Below, one piece after another: positions 20,384 through 33,239 of a stretch of DNA of 64,000 nucleotides. Origin of the DNA: Tetracladium setigerum (lineage: Eukaryota > Ascomycota > Leotiomycetes > Helotiales). Within the stretch, counting starts at the first letter, position 1; each line of letters starts with the position of its first letter. Location: the NCBI GenBank assembly GCA_031472005.1, contig PZJY01000003.1, positions 3,224,001 to 3,288,000 of the forward strand, read 5' to 3'. The notes under the pieces are model-generated. The model was not told where the DNA came from and ran no database searches. It saw nothing but the letters and a program-made list of their open reading frames with translations. A program made the position numbers and the translations under genes.

Positions 20384-22861
20384 GGTTATTAATGTGTGAA
20401 TGAGGCAGTCTGGTGTGGGGTGTCTCCTTGCGTGTTAGAATTTAGTTTATTCTCTTCTTCTGTTGTTATTCGCTGAATAATTTTTGTAACGATACCATCA
20501 CATACATAAACTTTTACTTCCAATTCCTCATCCATCTACTTAGTAAGACTACAACGGGCATCTCCTTCTCTCATAGGGAATCTAGGGATACTTTTCTCGA
20601 TGTGACGATATCTTCAAACAGTCGCGAAGACAACTCTTTAGAGACATCGTGATGATGACACCTCAGCCTCGCGGATAAATGAGGCAAGACGATTGGCCTG
20701 CACGACAACACTCCCTCATCGAAGCGACAACGACCAACGAATTTTGACATAGACCATAGCTGTGTTCATCAGTTTGAGTGACGTGTTTTTGAGAGTTTAT
20801 TGTCGAACGACCCCAAGAATCCTAAGATCCATCCCTCCTCGTATTTCTATTTCCATATTGGTAGCACTTCCAACAACAATCAAAGAAATAATCCCTTGTA
20901 AGTCTTATCTTCCAGCGAGACTTCACTCATGGTGCTTCACCATACAAACAACCGCCAGTTGTCCAGTTGCATGTTGGCCCCAATACGTGATTGGCAGCGG
21001 TGTATGGCATGGTAAGAAGGATTCGATGAGATTCTCGTTTGAAGGTGGAGAGAACTGGTGAAAATGGGAAAGAATCGAGAGTGCGAGGCCAAAAGAACCT
21101 CACACCGATGAAATATAGCATTCCCGATATTCGTGAAAGCCATCACCACTGGAGAGAATCGACATCTGGCAACCTGTCGGCAACTTGCATAAACATGATA
21201 CAGCTAGCCACTGGAGACTACGCTGGATAATCGCCATTCGAGCTGAAGCCTGGAGTTGATTGGATGCGCATTGCGACATTTACGACAGGGGAAATAATCA
21301 TGCTGTCTAATCCGGTGGTGGAGTTGTGAGATGATAGGATTATGTGTCTGAGAGGGCTTTAGAAATGTTGAACTTGTTGGTTCTGATGGAGCATACGTAG
21401 GTCCACGCATATGTCGGTTTTCCCGGGTACTTTGATGCTCATATTGATAATGTTGCTGAAATTTCTGACAGAAGAAGGCTAGGAAATCTAGGCTGCCACG
21501 TTGCTCCGAATGCCGACGATAAGAAGCAACACAGGAATGCGTTGCTTTTGCTTCGATCCAGACTCTACTCCGGATGAACGAGAGGAAGAGTTGAGGTGTA
21601 ACCCGAGAAGCACCGGATCCAATCCGAAAAAGTCCGTAACACACCACCAACGTCTTTACCAAAGAACCATCTCAAGATCGTCGTTCTCACCGTCTCAAAA
21701 TCGTTATCTTTTCATCCTAAAAACGGTCTGCCCAGAAGCACGTGTCAGTCATTTCTCGTAAGATTGGATACGAAAGGAAAAGCTTGTCTACCAAAATTGT
21801 TGAACCCCTTTTCTTTTTCTCCAACACAACCATCCAAACCCGGACTTGTGAAGATATATAAAATTATATCAACCACCCCCAAAAGGTCGCTTGTCTTTCC
21901 ACACTAGCTCTCCACTCCACTTCTCTCCATCTTCCTCTCTCTCTCTACGAGTCAAGCATTCCACCCCGCTCCCTTTCCACCCCCTCCACATTGCCGCTCA
22001 CCCGCTACTCCTCCGCGCCGAGCCCAAGATTCAACTTGGCTCTGCATACAAGCAAGAAAAAGATCCCAGAGCAGCTGAAAATTGCTTCTTAGCATACCGT
22101 AGCCAAGTGAGAAACCTTCACTCTCACAGGCTGTCTCTCCCGCGTGTCGCTGAATCACTTGGCCCCAAGAAGTGTGACGTACGAGCTTTGAGGTTGGCAA
22201 AACATATGTAGCAACGACGACACTTCAACCGTTGTACAGCACGAGAGTTTTCATCGGCTATCAAGGCATCCAAGAACACCTGCTTTGCTTGTCGAGCCAG
22301 CGAGAGAGCTTAAGAGTGACCGAACGTTCCAGACTTGGTATGCGGAGGGTGGTTTATGCTTCGTTTCACCACTCTATTTGATATACAGCTGGCGGTCGAT
22401 ATGCTTCAATAACACTGGCTTTGCCGCCAGTAGGTGTTAATATTTGAAAGGATAAATCGAGATATCCAAATACAAGACCGAGGTGAGTCGGTTGGTGGGG
22501 TGACTGAACTTTGAAGTCAGATGCTAACGAGAGGGAAGGAAGCCTGTTGTAATTGCCCATTTCAAGACAATCGAAATTCACGTCTCTAATCACGTAGAGG
22601 CATCCACGTGTTCGGCTTCATCTTAATATTTAGATTTTTATCGATTGGAGGCATCAGCATTGATTCTTGCATCTCATACCCTTCGCCGACAAGTTACTAT
22701 TTCTAGACTTTTGCCAGGACAAAGAATCCTTTTACGACCCGATTTTCAAGACATTATTTACCTGATCAAAGAGAACTCGCTACCTTCCTGAAGTCCAACT
22801 CAATCGTTCAAGTCTTCTTCATTTTACCCTCTATTCAATCAGTTTCCCCTCCGTCCATCCA
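20384..22861. other. Long intergenic stretch (2.5 kb)
   Basis: No gene is supported. A TATA-like 'gatatataaaattatatc' near 21853 followed by C/T-rich sequence (21895-21945) looks like a promoter and leader, but no convincing coding frame follows. It could be an unannotated non-coding transcript or the distal 5' UTR of the kinase gene. The largest open frame, 21204-21662 on the minus strand, lacks recognisable domains. Confidence 0.35.
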
Positions 22862-24021
22862 ATGCCTACAATGCCAGAGGATGGCGTCGGCGTCTCACCT
22901 CACAACGCCCATGTCTTCAAGAATTCCCCTAAAATCTTCAAGAACCTCCAGGATCTCCTCCGCCTCCATAAACCCGATCTCACGAAGCTTGTCCAACACT
23001 CTGACGGGGTTATGACAAAGCTCGACTTTCACTCTCGCAAAGGAAGTGGAAATAGTAGCGCGGCATCCAGCGTGAAGACTGGTAGTGGCAGGACAGTTGC
23101 ACACAAATACGGTGCTGTCAAGAGTCTCATTGGTGAGGGAGGCAGCTGTGTTGTTTGGTTAGCTCGTGTAAAGGAGAACAATGCTACCAAAGAGATATAT
23201 GCGATTAAGGAGTTCAGGAAAACATCGGAGGATTCTGAGATTGAATTTCAGAAGAATTTGATGACAGAGCACCATTTGTTGTCTGCGTTATCTCATCCAA
23301 ACATTATCAAGACTTTTGATTTGTTAGTCGGTATGTACAATTATTCCAAGAAAGTACACGTCGCCAAGATGAACATTAACAATATGTTACAGACAATAAA
23401 GGAGCAATGTACGAAGTCTTGGAAGTCGGCGAATGCGGCGACCTGTACGCTTTATTGCAGGAAAGACGTCTCGTTACCTCCGAGGCAGACTGCTACTTCA
23501 AACAACTCTTCAGGGGCTTGGCCTATCTGCACAAGATGGGGGTTGTTCACCGCGACATCAAGCCTGACAACCTTGTTCTCACCAGAGATGGCCGGCTCAA
23601 GATCGCTGATTTCGGACACTCGGAAAGCTTCAGAACCGCTAAAAACCCCAACGGGGAGTTCATCAGAGGAGAGTGGGGATCGCCAAGGTACATGGCACCT
23701 GAAATCTTTGATAAGAAGACATTTGAGGCCGCTCCTACAGATTGCTGGGCAGCTGGAATTGTATACATCACAATGAGACGATACCAGTCTTGGTTGACCA
23801 CACGCAACGGCGAGGACGTCTATTACACAAGGTATCTCGAAGATCGTGGAAAGGAGGAAGGATATGCACCAATCGAGCAACTGGGAACAAAGGAGCGGGT
23901 GCATGTCATCTATTCCCTGCTTGATCCAAAGGCCGAGAGGCGACTTACCGCGAAGCAATTCCTGCAATCTGAATGGGCCAACAGTATTGTTTTGTGTGAT
24001 GGTGCTGGTGGAGGAAATTGA
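22862..24021 (+). CDS. Hal/NPR-type serine/threonine protein kinase
   Basis: Exons 22862-23330 and 23393-24021 with a 62-nt intron (GTATGT...TTACAG), giving 365 aa. An N-terminal extension of about 85 residues precedes the kinase domain. Motifs: glycine loop 'LIGEGGSCVVWLARV', catalytic Lys116 in 'YAIKEF', 'ALSHPNIIKTFDLL', catalytic Asp211 in 'VVHRDIKPDNLVL', Asp229 in 'IADFGHSESF', and 'GSPRYMAPEIF'. Lobe arrangement, 'EVGECGDLYALL' and the short activation loop resemble the fungal HAL4/HAL5/NPR1 group, which controls potassium and nutrient transporters at the plasma membrane. All catalytic residues are present. The exact member cannot be fixed by eye, and the N-terminus is much shorter than in yeast Hal4/Hal5. 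Confidence 0.85.
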
Positions 24022-24314
24022 AAGTATGAGAGGTGCGAGAAGAATTTCTGGGAGAAAGATGATAGCAAGGTTGAGATTGGAGTTGAATGGTAGAATTTTC
24101 TTTGAATGGGGTCAACTGGTGGCATTTTGGCCCCGCACAGCAAGCTGCGATATAGCGTTGGAGTTTTGGGAATGACTTGTTTCCGCGACACTAGACTCGA
24201 CAGCTCATCCCAACCAAGGAATAATATATATTTTCTCTAGGTGAGTATTTGTGTACTGACGTATTTGTGTATTAACATTTATGACACGGGGCCAATTATT
24301 GCTAGAATTCTCGA

Positions 24315-26218
24315 CTAAGCCCAATCAAGAATGATGCTATCCCAGAGGAACCCTCTGAACTTGGTATATCTCGTGATCCTGAACGAGACCGAATTCGTTC
24401 CAACCTTCAGAACACTGCTTGGAATACTGTATTCATGGAATCGCCACTCTCCACTGATCTTTCCACTGCGGTATACTGAAGGATCACTGAGAATGATATT
24501 CTTATCAAGGTATCCAAGAATTAGCCCGTTAGTTGAGATTTCCAATGCCGCGCTTTGTGAGTATCCCGCCAAGCTGACGTGGAGAATAGCCGTAGAGTTT
24601 GCATGCTTGACAAGCTCTTGCGCAGACAGGTCGAAGTTGATTGTCCATGTGCCAATGTGAGGTTGCGCGTAATACCAATCCGAGGTGACGGATTTGCCGA
24701 TTGTGAAGTTTAGATTTGCTGGACTGAGCTCAGAGATGGCATGCTTGTATGGTGGGCCTGAACAGTGTAAATTAGTATTTAATGGACAAGAATTGTTTGA
24801 CATCAGTTCAGGGAATAGGACTTCATCTGAGCGGAGAATCACTATGAGGCGACTTACCGCCATTTTGGAACCCGAGAGCTTTCTTGTCAAAATCTCCGAC
24901 CTGAAAGATTTTGCCACTCGTCTTGGGAACTTGCCAGGTGAGAACACCAAGCTTGGTCGTCTTCCCTTCGATAATCAATGAAGGCTGAGTTAGATTGGTG
25001 TACACATCGCCAATCGATCCACCGTTTGACCAAGCGTATAAGCTGTAGCTACCGCTGCGAACTTTTGGAATTGTGAATCTTCCACGATCGTCGGCATAGG
25101 ATGAGTAGTAAAAGTTACTTCCCTGAATCAATGGGCGTATGGTAGTATCAGTGTCACCAAGGAAGACGACAGCACCTGCTGCTGGGCGTCCGTCTGACAA
25201 TCGGAGAACTCCAGAGACTGAGCCACGGCTTTGATACGCGGTATCATTGACCCATTTGTATGGCCACTTTTTGACTTCGACTTGACGTTGGCGTTCAACA
25301 TCTGGAATGGATCCGTTGTTCTACAAAATAAAGTCAAAACCACACACTCATTCTGATGAGAACGTGATAACCTACAAGATACCATAACCACGGTCCCCAA
25401 ACCTTCCCGGCGGGATGCTTGACTCTTTCTCCGAGTCGGTAATGCGAAGTGTCATGGAAAACGTTCAACTGAACTGCGTCTCCAGTAACTGATCCATCGC
25501 GGTGGAGCTTTCTTTGGTTAGATTCTCGAATTCAGCTCAGACTTGATGAGATACATACCGTCAAAGTTTGACTAAGAGGGCCACCAGGAAAGTAGTCCTT
25601 CCCTGCGTGAATCCACCATGAGCCCACTCCAGGACCATAAACACCATAGAAATCTCTTTCCTGAGCAAAGTCAGACCAGTCGTACTTGGTCACATACGTC
25701 CCATCAGCCAACTGCCAAGCTTGATCCTGAATTTCAGGACTGGCCAAGATATCCTCAATCTTTGGAAGAGGCTCATCCTTCAAATAAGTTCGTCCGTTCA
25801 AGAAAAGCTTTGGGTCCAGTCGCCAAAGAGTTCTGATGAGTGCGCTGTCGTAGAGATTGCGATTAACAAAGTAGTTATAAGCTCCGGCCAGATCGTCAAA
25901 CACCACCCAGTGCAAATCTCCACGAGCAGCAGTAAATTTGATGTCGATATAGTGTGAGCCCTCCTCGACGATAGTGGCAGATGTCCAAACGAAGCCGGTT
26001 TCTTGGTCAGTACCCATGTAGTGCCCGTCGGCGGTTCCTACGAGTTCTTGACCTCCGTAATATACCTTGTTTGCGTAGGCGGCGCCTTGGGTCACGTTGA
26101 ATAGATCATTGCCAAAGACCCAGGTTGAGGCATCAATCTGTTTGAGGAAGGAAGTCTTTGCAGCTTTCACAGCTGAGCTACCCAAGAGTAAGGTACTGGC
26201 CACGCGAGTGAACCGCAT
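24315..26218 (-). CDS. Rhamnogalacturonan lyase, polysaccharide lyase family 4
   Basis: Four exons (complement): 25559-26218, 25376-25507, 24858-25320 and 24315-24757, giving 565 aa. A signal peptide 'RVASTLLLGSSAVKAA' precedes the catalytic beta-sandwich: 'WVFGNDLFNVTQG', 'DLHWVVFDDLAGAYNYFVNR', 'EIQDQAWQLADGTYVTKYDW' and 'VYGPGVGSWWIHAGKDYFPGG'. The middle FnIII-like module has 'SVSGVLRLSDGRPAAGAVV', and the C-terminal carbohydrate-binding-like domain ends 'GFLWDSIILDWA'. This three-domain order is the hallmark of PL4. The enzyme cleaves the Rha-GalA backbone of rhamnogalacturonan I in plant pectin by beta-elimination, outside the cell. Intron 2 from the 3' end is 100 nt, longer than its neighbours. 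The gene is intact. Confidence 0.9.
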
Positions 26219-27229
26219 TGTAAAAAGTTGACGGCGATGAGAAGAAATACAGTATTAGTCGTGGATCCGCGAATATAAGACACAACATCACTCTCGAAAT
26301 TGGAATGAGCGCTTTATTTGAATACTTCACCGTCGATCTGCTGACAAGACAACTGATGATGAAAGTACAACCCACTATCATGACATGCTCCTTTGGCCAT
26401 TTTCAGTCTCTCTAATCCATGATGAAAACAGGGGATCATGCTCTTGTAGAATGAAGAGACAGGGAAAAAAATGCTGTGATTAAGTTTTGGAACGTTTTCC
26501 ACGAACCATCTCGGGAGATCTCGTTGTTTTTGCCTGCAGGTACCAGCAAATATTTTGGTATCGATGGACACACCAGGATGTCAGTACAGAAAGTATATAT
26601 GAATTGATAGCGTCATTGCGGCATCTCTGGCGCCATAGAACGCAATCCGAATGGCACGTGCAAAAAGTTCCAGGTTGAGATAAGATACCGAAGGGAAAGA
26701 GAAGACTTCGTGTCAAAAAAACGAGGAGGACGAAGAGATGGAAAGTGGGATGGCGATTGGGTGGAAATAACGGGCAAAGAAGGTGGTTTAGAAGGTCTAA
26801 AGAATGAAAGCAACCGTCTGGCTACTACGGTTGTAAGTTATTGTATAAGGTAGAATAGAGTAAGAATAATCCCTGAACACTGCGTTCGTACGGTACGGAG
26901 ATGTTGCCTCTCTCAGAATGGGGTTGAAAGGTGCCAAGATCCCTCGCGCGAAAATTTGTGTGCGGCTCGCCTCGTCGGTCAATCTCCATGAATCATCAAC
27001 CAGCATAAGTCAAGAACTTCAATCGTGTATTCGAATCAATGATCTGTCCGAATTTCAATCATCTATTTGCGTGTCAGAGTGGCTACGTTCAAGAATGCCT
27101 AAGCCGTGATGGATGCTATTTCAGAAAGACTGGTGGAACCGCGCAGCCGTTTTTGGTTCTGCGCAGTATTCAATAAGTCTTGTATTGATACATATGTTCA
27201 CCCACCACCGAATCCATGCTGATCGATAA
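26219..27229. other. Intergenic stretch upstream of the lyase gene
   Basis: It contains the lyase promoter. Small open frames on both strands have no family signatures. Nothing further is seen. Confidence 0.4.
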
Positions 27230-28100
27230 GGTGTACTAGTACCAAGCAGTGGGAATTGTAAACATGCGCAGCTGCCAAACCAACCACACTTCCTGCAACC
27301 AATCCCGCAACTAACACCATACCCATGGAGGCCCTCCCTCTTCTCTACCTCCTTTCCGAGCCATGCAGATACACCCATCATGCTCACTCCGGACAAACAG
27401 CCATGGGTCAGCCCAAAGCAGAATTGGGCTACGATGAGATAAAACCAGTCTCCAAATATGAATCCCTTGCCGTCAATATTGCAGAGCAGATATACCGGAA
27501 TAAAGAAAAGCCGAGCTAGCGACAAGACAAGGATCCAGGCAGGTCGCCCAAGAAGAATGTAGAGGTTACCGAGAGAATGGAGCCTAGCAGATCGCCTATG
27601 TTCCAAAGAACAATAGCCAGGGGACAAAAGCCTCGGGACGAAACAGGACTGGGGAGCCTTCTATTGCACGGACCGAGACGATTCTGGCAGCAAATATCGG
27701 GCTCACAGCCGATATACTTAGACAGCCAAAGTTGGCAAGAGCTGGCCACTTGAGACGTTACCATATTCTTCCCCAGCTGGGCTGCCTTAATTTGGCGCTG
27801 TGTTGAGTCTGACAGGCGTGATTGCTTATCCGGAGGAATGATAAAGCGCCGAGTGCGACGATGCTGATCATAATTGCCACCGAGTAGTAAAAGACCATGG
27901 TGAAATGCGTGTGATGCTGAGGTGTGTCTTCGATCTTGAAATAATCTGATGGAAACAAGAGTGCCATGGATAGTTCTACTTCATGTCAGTTTTTATCTTC
28001 GACTTCTGGAAATTTACAACGAACCAATGACAGATGGTAGTAAAGCTGCTAGCTTGCAATATTGCTGACCTATGTAGATGTCGGTAGAAAGTATCACGAG
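27230..28100 (-). pseudogene. Relic of an equilibrative nucleoside transporter (ENT/FUN26 type)
   Basis: Ordered ENT blocks occur in changing frames. They are 'QYCKLAALLPSVIGSL' (about 28030-28080), 'YYSVAIMISIVALGALSFL' (about 27870), 'RLKWPALANFGCLSI', 'GSPVLFRPEAFVP' and 'LAIVLWNIGDLLGSILSV'. The C-terminal blocks are 'GRPAWILVLSLARLFFIPVY', 'LLCNIDGKG', 'GDWFYLIVAQFCFGLTHG' and 'MGMVLVAGLVAGSVVGLAA'. The WN.GD and 'R..F.PL.LLCN' blocks are ENT signatures. A TAA stop at 27758-27760 interrupts the frame before 'RLKWPAL'. There are at least three frame changes (near 27640, 27550 and 27335), one of which needs the loss rather than the gain of a base. The N-terminal transmembrane segments are not recognisable. 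It is decayed, unlike the singly broken genes elsewhere in the window. Confidence 0.7.
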
Positions 28101-28971
28101 GAGTTCAGACGCTGGAAATACCATGTCCACATCATCGCCAATCTGAGAGCAAAGAAAGCAGAATAATTCAGCCATGAGAAAACATAGATTTATTTCACCG
28201 CTGCATCCCCCTCATTATCGACTTCCTCGGGTGTCGAGATCAGATTCTAATAGTCACCAAGATCTAAGTCCTTACTACTCCATAGATGCGAAGTCATCGT
28301 CCTACCTCCTTCGTTGTGCTGGTCCTCGATCTGTTTGGTATGTGTCTGGTGGTCAAACTATCCTCAACAAAATTGGAAGCGCGGTGTAAAGGGAAGCAAG
28401 GTAACACAAAGCGAATCGGATGTGTTTGAAGAAGGTATCAAGGACGTGGCTTTGGAAGTTTTGAAGCTTTTCGAGGCTTAATAAAAGAGAAATGCGAAGC
28501 GCTTTCCGCTTCACTTTTAGAAATGAAACTTAGCCATCTTCTTGGAAAAGAGTCACTACCCTCTACCAACTTTGAGTTCTTCCTCAATTCACTAAACCTG
28601 AGTGTTTAAACTGATTGGAAATGGAAGCCCACAATCAACGAAATCCAATGATGAAAACACCGCCACATTTCCCCTGAATTCGGATCAGGGGAATGTGGGT
28701 GAGTGGCTGGGAACCAACCTCTTTGGTCATCCTTTAACTTATCTCTCAAATTCTACAGTTTGCAATGCGGAACTGGCAGGTAGCCAAAATGCAAGGAAAA
28801 TAACTCTTTGCCTATTCATTGTTGTAGGGCCTCGATGCAGGGAGACTTCTTTTAGGTGCTTTCAGGTTATTAAAAGTAATGAAAAACGGATTATATAGAC
28901 AATCCCACTTTGTTTCGCATACAATCACAAGACTTTTATCACAATATTCATTATTATATTCTACAACCCCC
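28101..28971. other. Intergenic stretch
   Basis: It lies between the transporter relic and the 3' end of the NLR-like gene. No gene or repeat is recognised. It may include the lost N-terminal part of the transporter. Confidence 0.35.
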
Positions 28972-31900
28972 TCACCGATAAAACAAAGGTACCAAAGCAT
29001 CAAACATATCCTTCTCTTGATCGATCTCATCATATGTATCAATATCATCGTTTTCTGGAATTGGAACCCTGCCACCCTCTCCCAACTGCGTCAGATTGGT
29101 CATCGCCGTCATTGCTTTTCCCCTTAGTTCGAGGGCTGTGTTCTCGAAGGCCTCATATGGATAACTTTCCAATAAGATTGCTGTCTTCCAGTTGATTCTG
29201 GCAATTGGACCGTCATCATACCTCGGGCTGCGAAGCTCGGCAATTTCCTTGGCTCGATCAAGATGTCCTCTGTAAGTTGAAGTTTTGATTAGCAGTGCTA
29301 GGGATTACAAACGTGGATGGTAACTTACTTGGCCACATCTCGGAGATTCATATCAAAAGCCACGCAAGCGAGTGAATAGTATATGGCAATGATGATGGGA
29401 TGAATTGGTTTCGTGAACTGGCACAGCTTGAGACTATCCTCGTACGAACGAATGGCAAGTTGGTATTGTTTTCGTCGATGGTAAATATTCCCATAGGCAT
29501 AATAAATACTGTCATCAAATGTCAACAGCAGCCATGTAATGGGAGTATCAAATTCATACTTCTCCATGTAACCCTTGTCTGCACCACTGCCACTCCGTTT
29601 GAAGAGACCCTCAGCGACATTCGTTGTTATGAGAGCCTCGTCTAATTTCCCCATAAACATCTGCACACGTGCCACACATAAATGGGTGAGAGCAATTTTG
29701 TCGACTGCAGAGTCGCCCACTTTGGTATAGATTGCTTTCGCCCGTTCGTAGTATTTGAGTGACAATTGCACGTCACCAGCTGCGAGTTCTAGGTTGCCAA
29801 GATTGTGAATCATGGAAGCAACTATTTAATTCAGTTAGGGGTTTTTTTCTATCAACAAGAATAACATACGTTGAGTTGAATCTGGAGGCAGAATGGCCTT
29901 TCGAATTTTCAATGCGTCTTCCCAGGCCTTCCTGCAATCAGCGAGTCTGTTCAAGTCGAAAAATCGCGAGCCCGAAAGGTTGCGAAGACTGGCGAATTGG
30001 AGGGAATTTTTGTCGTCGCAGGCCAAGTGGGCGGATTCAAGAACCTTTTCGGTAGTGTCCAAATCACCGGATTCGTACAGATACTGAGCACAGTTGTTCA
30101 AGAGCTTGACGAATGGTTGCGAGCCCTTCACTCTTCCCTCCCTCACCAGATCGGCAAACTTTTTGCTCAGATACACACCATGAGCAATATAGTCGGCGCA
30201 AACGGTCCAAGTTCCGAACAGGGTACTATCACTAGCGGTCTTGGGGAACTGCTCGTACACGAGTCTGCACGCCGTGTTGTAGCTGACCTGAAGGTTATCA
30301 TCGTTCGCGTAGCTTATAGCCTCTTGCACCACTCGATGGATGGAATAATTCAGGTTGTCTTTCTTGAGCAGACCGGAACTTACAAGCTCCTCGAGCGAGT
30401 CTTGCAAGGCTCTGGTTGGAGCGAGAGTGAGAAGTTGTGCTCGGTTATTTTGGTCAATGTGTTTGGGGTCTTGCTTGAAGACGGAGAGCATCGGCTCGAG
30501 AGCCTCCTGGTCGATAGGCAAAAATAGTTGAATGGGGATTTCATCTATGGATCTTGTCAGAGGAGCGAAAAATAACGAGAATGGATTACTATACCGGGCG
30601 AGAACCAGGCGAGAACCCCGAGCAACGCTCGAGCATTATTGCTCAAAGCTTTGAATTTCATGTCACAGAGTGCATTCAAAGCTCTGATTGAGCTGGATCC
30701 AGAAGACAACTCTGCAATATGCAAGGATTCGTTTCTCTTCTTGAACAACTCGTATGTACCTGCAATAGTCTCACCACCAATCTTAGGGTTAGCGATCAAG
30801 GTAGCTGCTTGTCGAATTGCCAGTGCCAGACCGCCCAATTTTTCAAGCATGGACCTTGCTGCAGTAACTTCAGATAGGGGGATTTTGTCTGCAGCGTGGT
30901 CTTTTTGCCACTCTTCACCCAACAATTGCAGTAGCAGGTCGTAACTCTCGGTGATATTGAATGGTTTGGTTGTGTCACCCTTCGCTCGGCATCTTTAGAA
31001 AAGTTGAAGTATGAGCGGGATGTGATGAGAATAGCGCCCGAGGCCCCGACCTTGATCTCAATTAGCATTGATTTCTCTCAGTGCATGAAATATTCAAATT
31101 TTGATACATACGGGCCAGTATGGCTGCACAATTGCATCCTTTTCTGCATTGTTGAAAATAAGAAGCCACTTCTTCTTCGTCCTCTTGAGCCAGCTATGGA
31201 CCTTGAGTAGATTTTCCTCGTGTGGCAGATTCCCTTCTGCTCCCGGCAATTTCAAAGCCTTTGCAATCAAAGTAAAACTCTCTCGAATGGCCACAGATGT
31301 CTCACACCCAATCCAAAACAGCGCATCGTAGCCTGAAGTGTTCTTGTGTGCGAATTGTAGTGCGATTTCCGTTTTCCCGACTCCTTTTCTCCCGTAGATA
31401 GTATATGTTCTCAGCGATCCATCATCCTTAGGACTCAGGTGCTTCACAATCTTCTCAAGTTCGTTCTTTCTCCCGTAGAAACGGGGGTTGAGTCTGAAGG
31501 GCAGCCACTTGACAGGGAAGGTTCCCGTCTCTTCGTTTTCTGGAATCAAGGCGTGACGTAGGGACAAATTCTTCGCTTTACGTTCTTGGTTGAGCTGCGA
31601 GTAGCTATTGATGTCGTTCACATGCTTGACCGTTGTTTCCAGGTTGAAAAGTTGCTGTCGAATGGTCTCCTCGAGATCTGGCCATGCATCCTCAGCCTCT
31701 ACGGCTCCTAACTCATGTATTAGAATTCGCACCCATTCTTTTCCCGAAGTGAAAGACCCAACCTAGTGGATATTCGTGATAGTACGCGATTGAGTCAGTC
31801 AGGATGATGGTGAAAGGGTCCAAAAACTCGACAATCGCAATCACAGCTTCGTCGGAGCGATCACAGTGCTCAAGAGATCGATTGAATGTTTCAGTGGTTC

Positions 31901-32614
31901 TCCGGATTTTGATCATCAAGTCGGAAGTTCTTCTCAGGGATTCTTGAGATATGTACGAATACTCAAGATTGATGTAGAGAAGTCCCCATACCAAATTGAA
32001 ATCGACTTCAAGTGGTGCCACAAGGCTTGAAAATGTTCTCGCCAGCGCCGCAAGATGCTGTGGGAAAAACTGAATTTTCGCTAGATGACGTTTCATGAAT
32101 GTTGTGGTGCTTGGTTGAGTCAACTTTGTCTGGATCTCTTTGTGGAAGGCCTCCCATTTTTGGCATTTGGAAGCCAGTGCAATATCTGGCAGACGTTAGG
32201 GTCGTTTTTGGGGAAATGCTATCAAGTTGGATCAAATCCACCTTCTTCGGCCAATCTTGCCGTTACATTCTGGAGGATGTCATCCCATCGCGAAATGGCA
32301 AATTTTCCAGTATCACTACCTCAATGAGCTCGGTTTTATGATTATGGCAGCTATTTTCACACTCACCCAAAGTCGATCTCATATTCGTCAGCTTGTCTGA
32401 CTTCATTGTTTGTTCCCCTTCTTCCATTGATCTGGGGTTTATCCGAAAAGTTGACGCTTCTCTTTCGCTTCTCGTCGCCCCCATTGCTATGCAGATCGTC
32501 ATCGACCAGGGATAACTTTTCGTCAAAACTATTCACAACCAAGTTCAAAGCTCCATTCGAGTTCCCATCCAATTCGTCATTTCCCTCTCTATTGACGTTT
32601 TCCTCAGGACCCAT
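28972..32614 (-). CDS. NLR-like STAND NTPase with TPR-type C-terminal repeats, one apparent 1-nt deletion
   Basis: Eight exons (complement): 32367-32614, 32242-32315, 31763-32185, 31112-31707, 30595-31050, 29870-30544, 29329-29821 and 28972-29269. With one missing base near 30978-30984 restored ('KDAER' to 'KGDTTKP') the protein is 1087 aa. The N-terminal part (about residues 85-250) is the helical domain seen at the front of many fungal STAND proteins ('RWDDILQNVT', 'FMKRHLAKIQFF'). The NTPase follows: Walker A 'YTIYGRKGVGKTEIALQFAH', then 'KKKWLLIFNNAE' at the Walker B position, and sensor-like 'GASGAILITSRS'. Helical repeats with TPR character follow ('AAGDVQLSLKYYERAKAIY', 'YQLAIRSYEDSLKLCQ'). 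Such proteins are candidate non-self recognition or programmed-death switches. Walker B has Asn-Asn instead of the usual acidic pair. Confidence 0.8.
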
Positions 32615-33239
32615 AATTGCAGTGGCTTAGCAAAGGTTAAAGAAACAAGCCAAGAGACATAATAACTATTCAAAAGGCAAGAGGCGAGGCAAGAGTTGAG
32701 ACTTCGTGAAACTTTTCTATCTCAACAGATTCTGGTAGGGTTATGCACAGCTTACATTCATACAGCTTCTATTTACCCATCATCCTGGAAGTTTCTACCA
32801 ATGATGAATTTCCACACACCATCTGTCGGACAGAGCCTCACAATCCTTGAGCCAAATCCAATACCAACCCTGCAAAATGGATGCACACTCTCGGGCATGA
32901 AAGCAACCATCAAATATTCACAGAGTAAGATGAGTGGTCACAAAACTAAGGCTGTCTTCCGCTCACCGAATAGCAAGAACCCGATAAGAAATTGCAGGTA
33001 TTTTACTTCGCCTTTATGCCAGTCTCATGCAGTAAATCGAGGATCGAGCAGTCTTGGATAAGGTTCTGAGAATGCCGTAACTATCCTGTTTACTCTTTTC
33101 TCGACAAAAGACAGCCGGCTAGTGCACAAAACAGGCTGAGCAAGAACCTCGTAGATTTGCGGGTTACAAGGCTGACATAGCGGGGTAGAGATTGATGAAG
33201 AAAGTGTGAGTAGGCTTGATTTAGCAACGTTACGGAAGA
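32615..33239. other. Upstream region of the NLR-like gene
   Basis: It contains the NLR promoter. A plus-strand open frame (32696-33061, 121 codons) overlaps it and has no recognisable domain; I do not call it a gene. Confidence 0.35.

Noticed and set aside
21204..21662. 152-codon minus-strand open frame
   Set aside because: No recognisable family or splice partners. Composition is not protein-like enough to call.
32696..33061. 121-codon plus-strand open frame upstream of the NLR-like gene
   Set aside because: No domain. It lies in the NLR promoter and runs into the repeat island.
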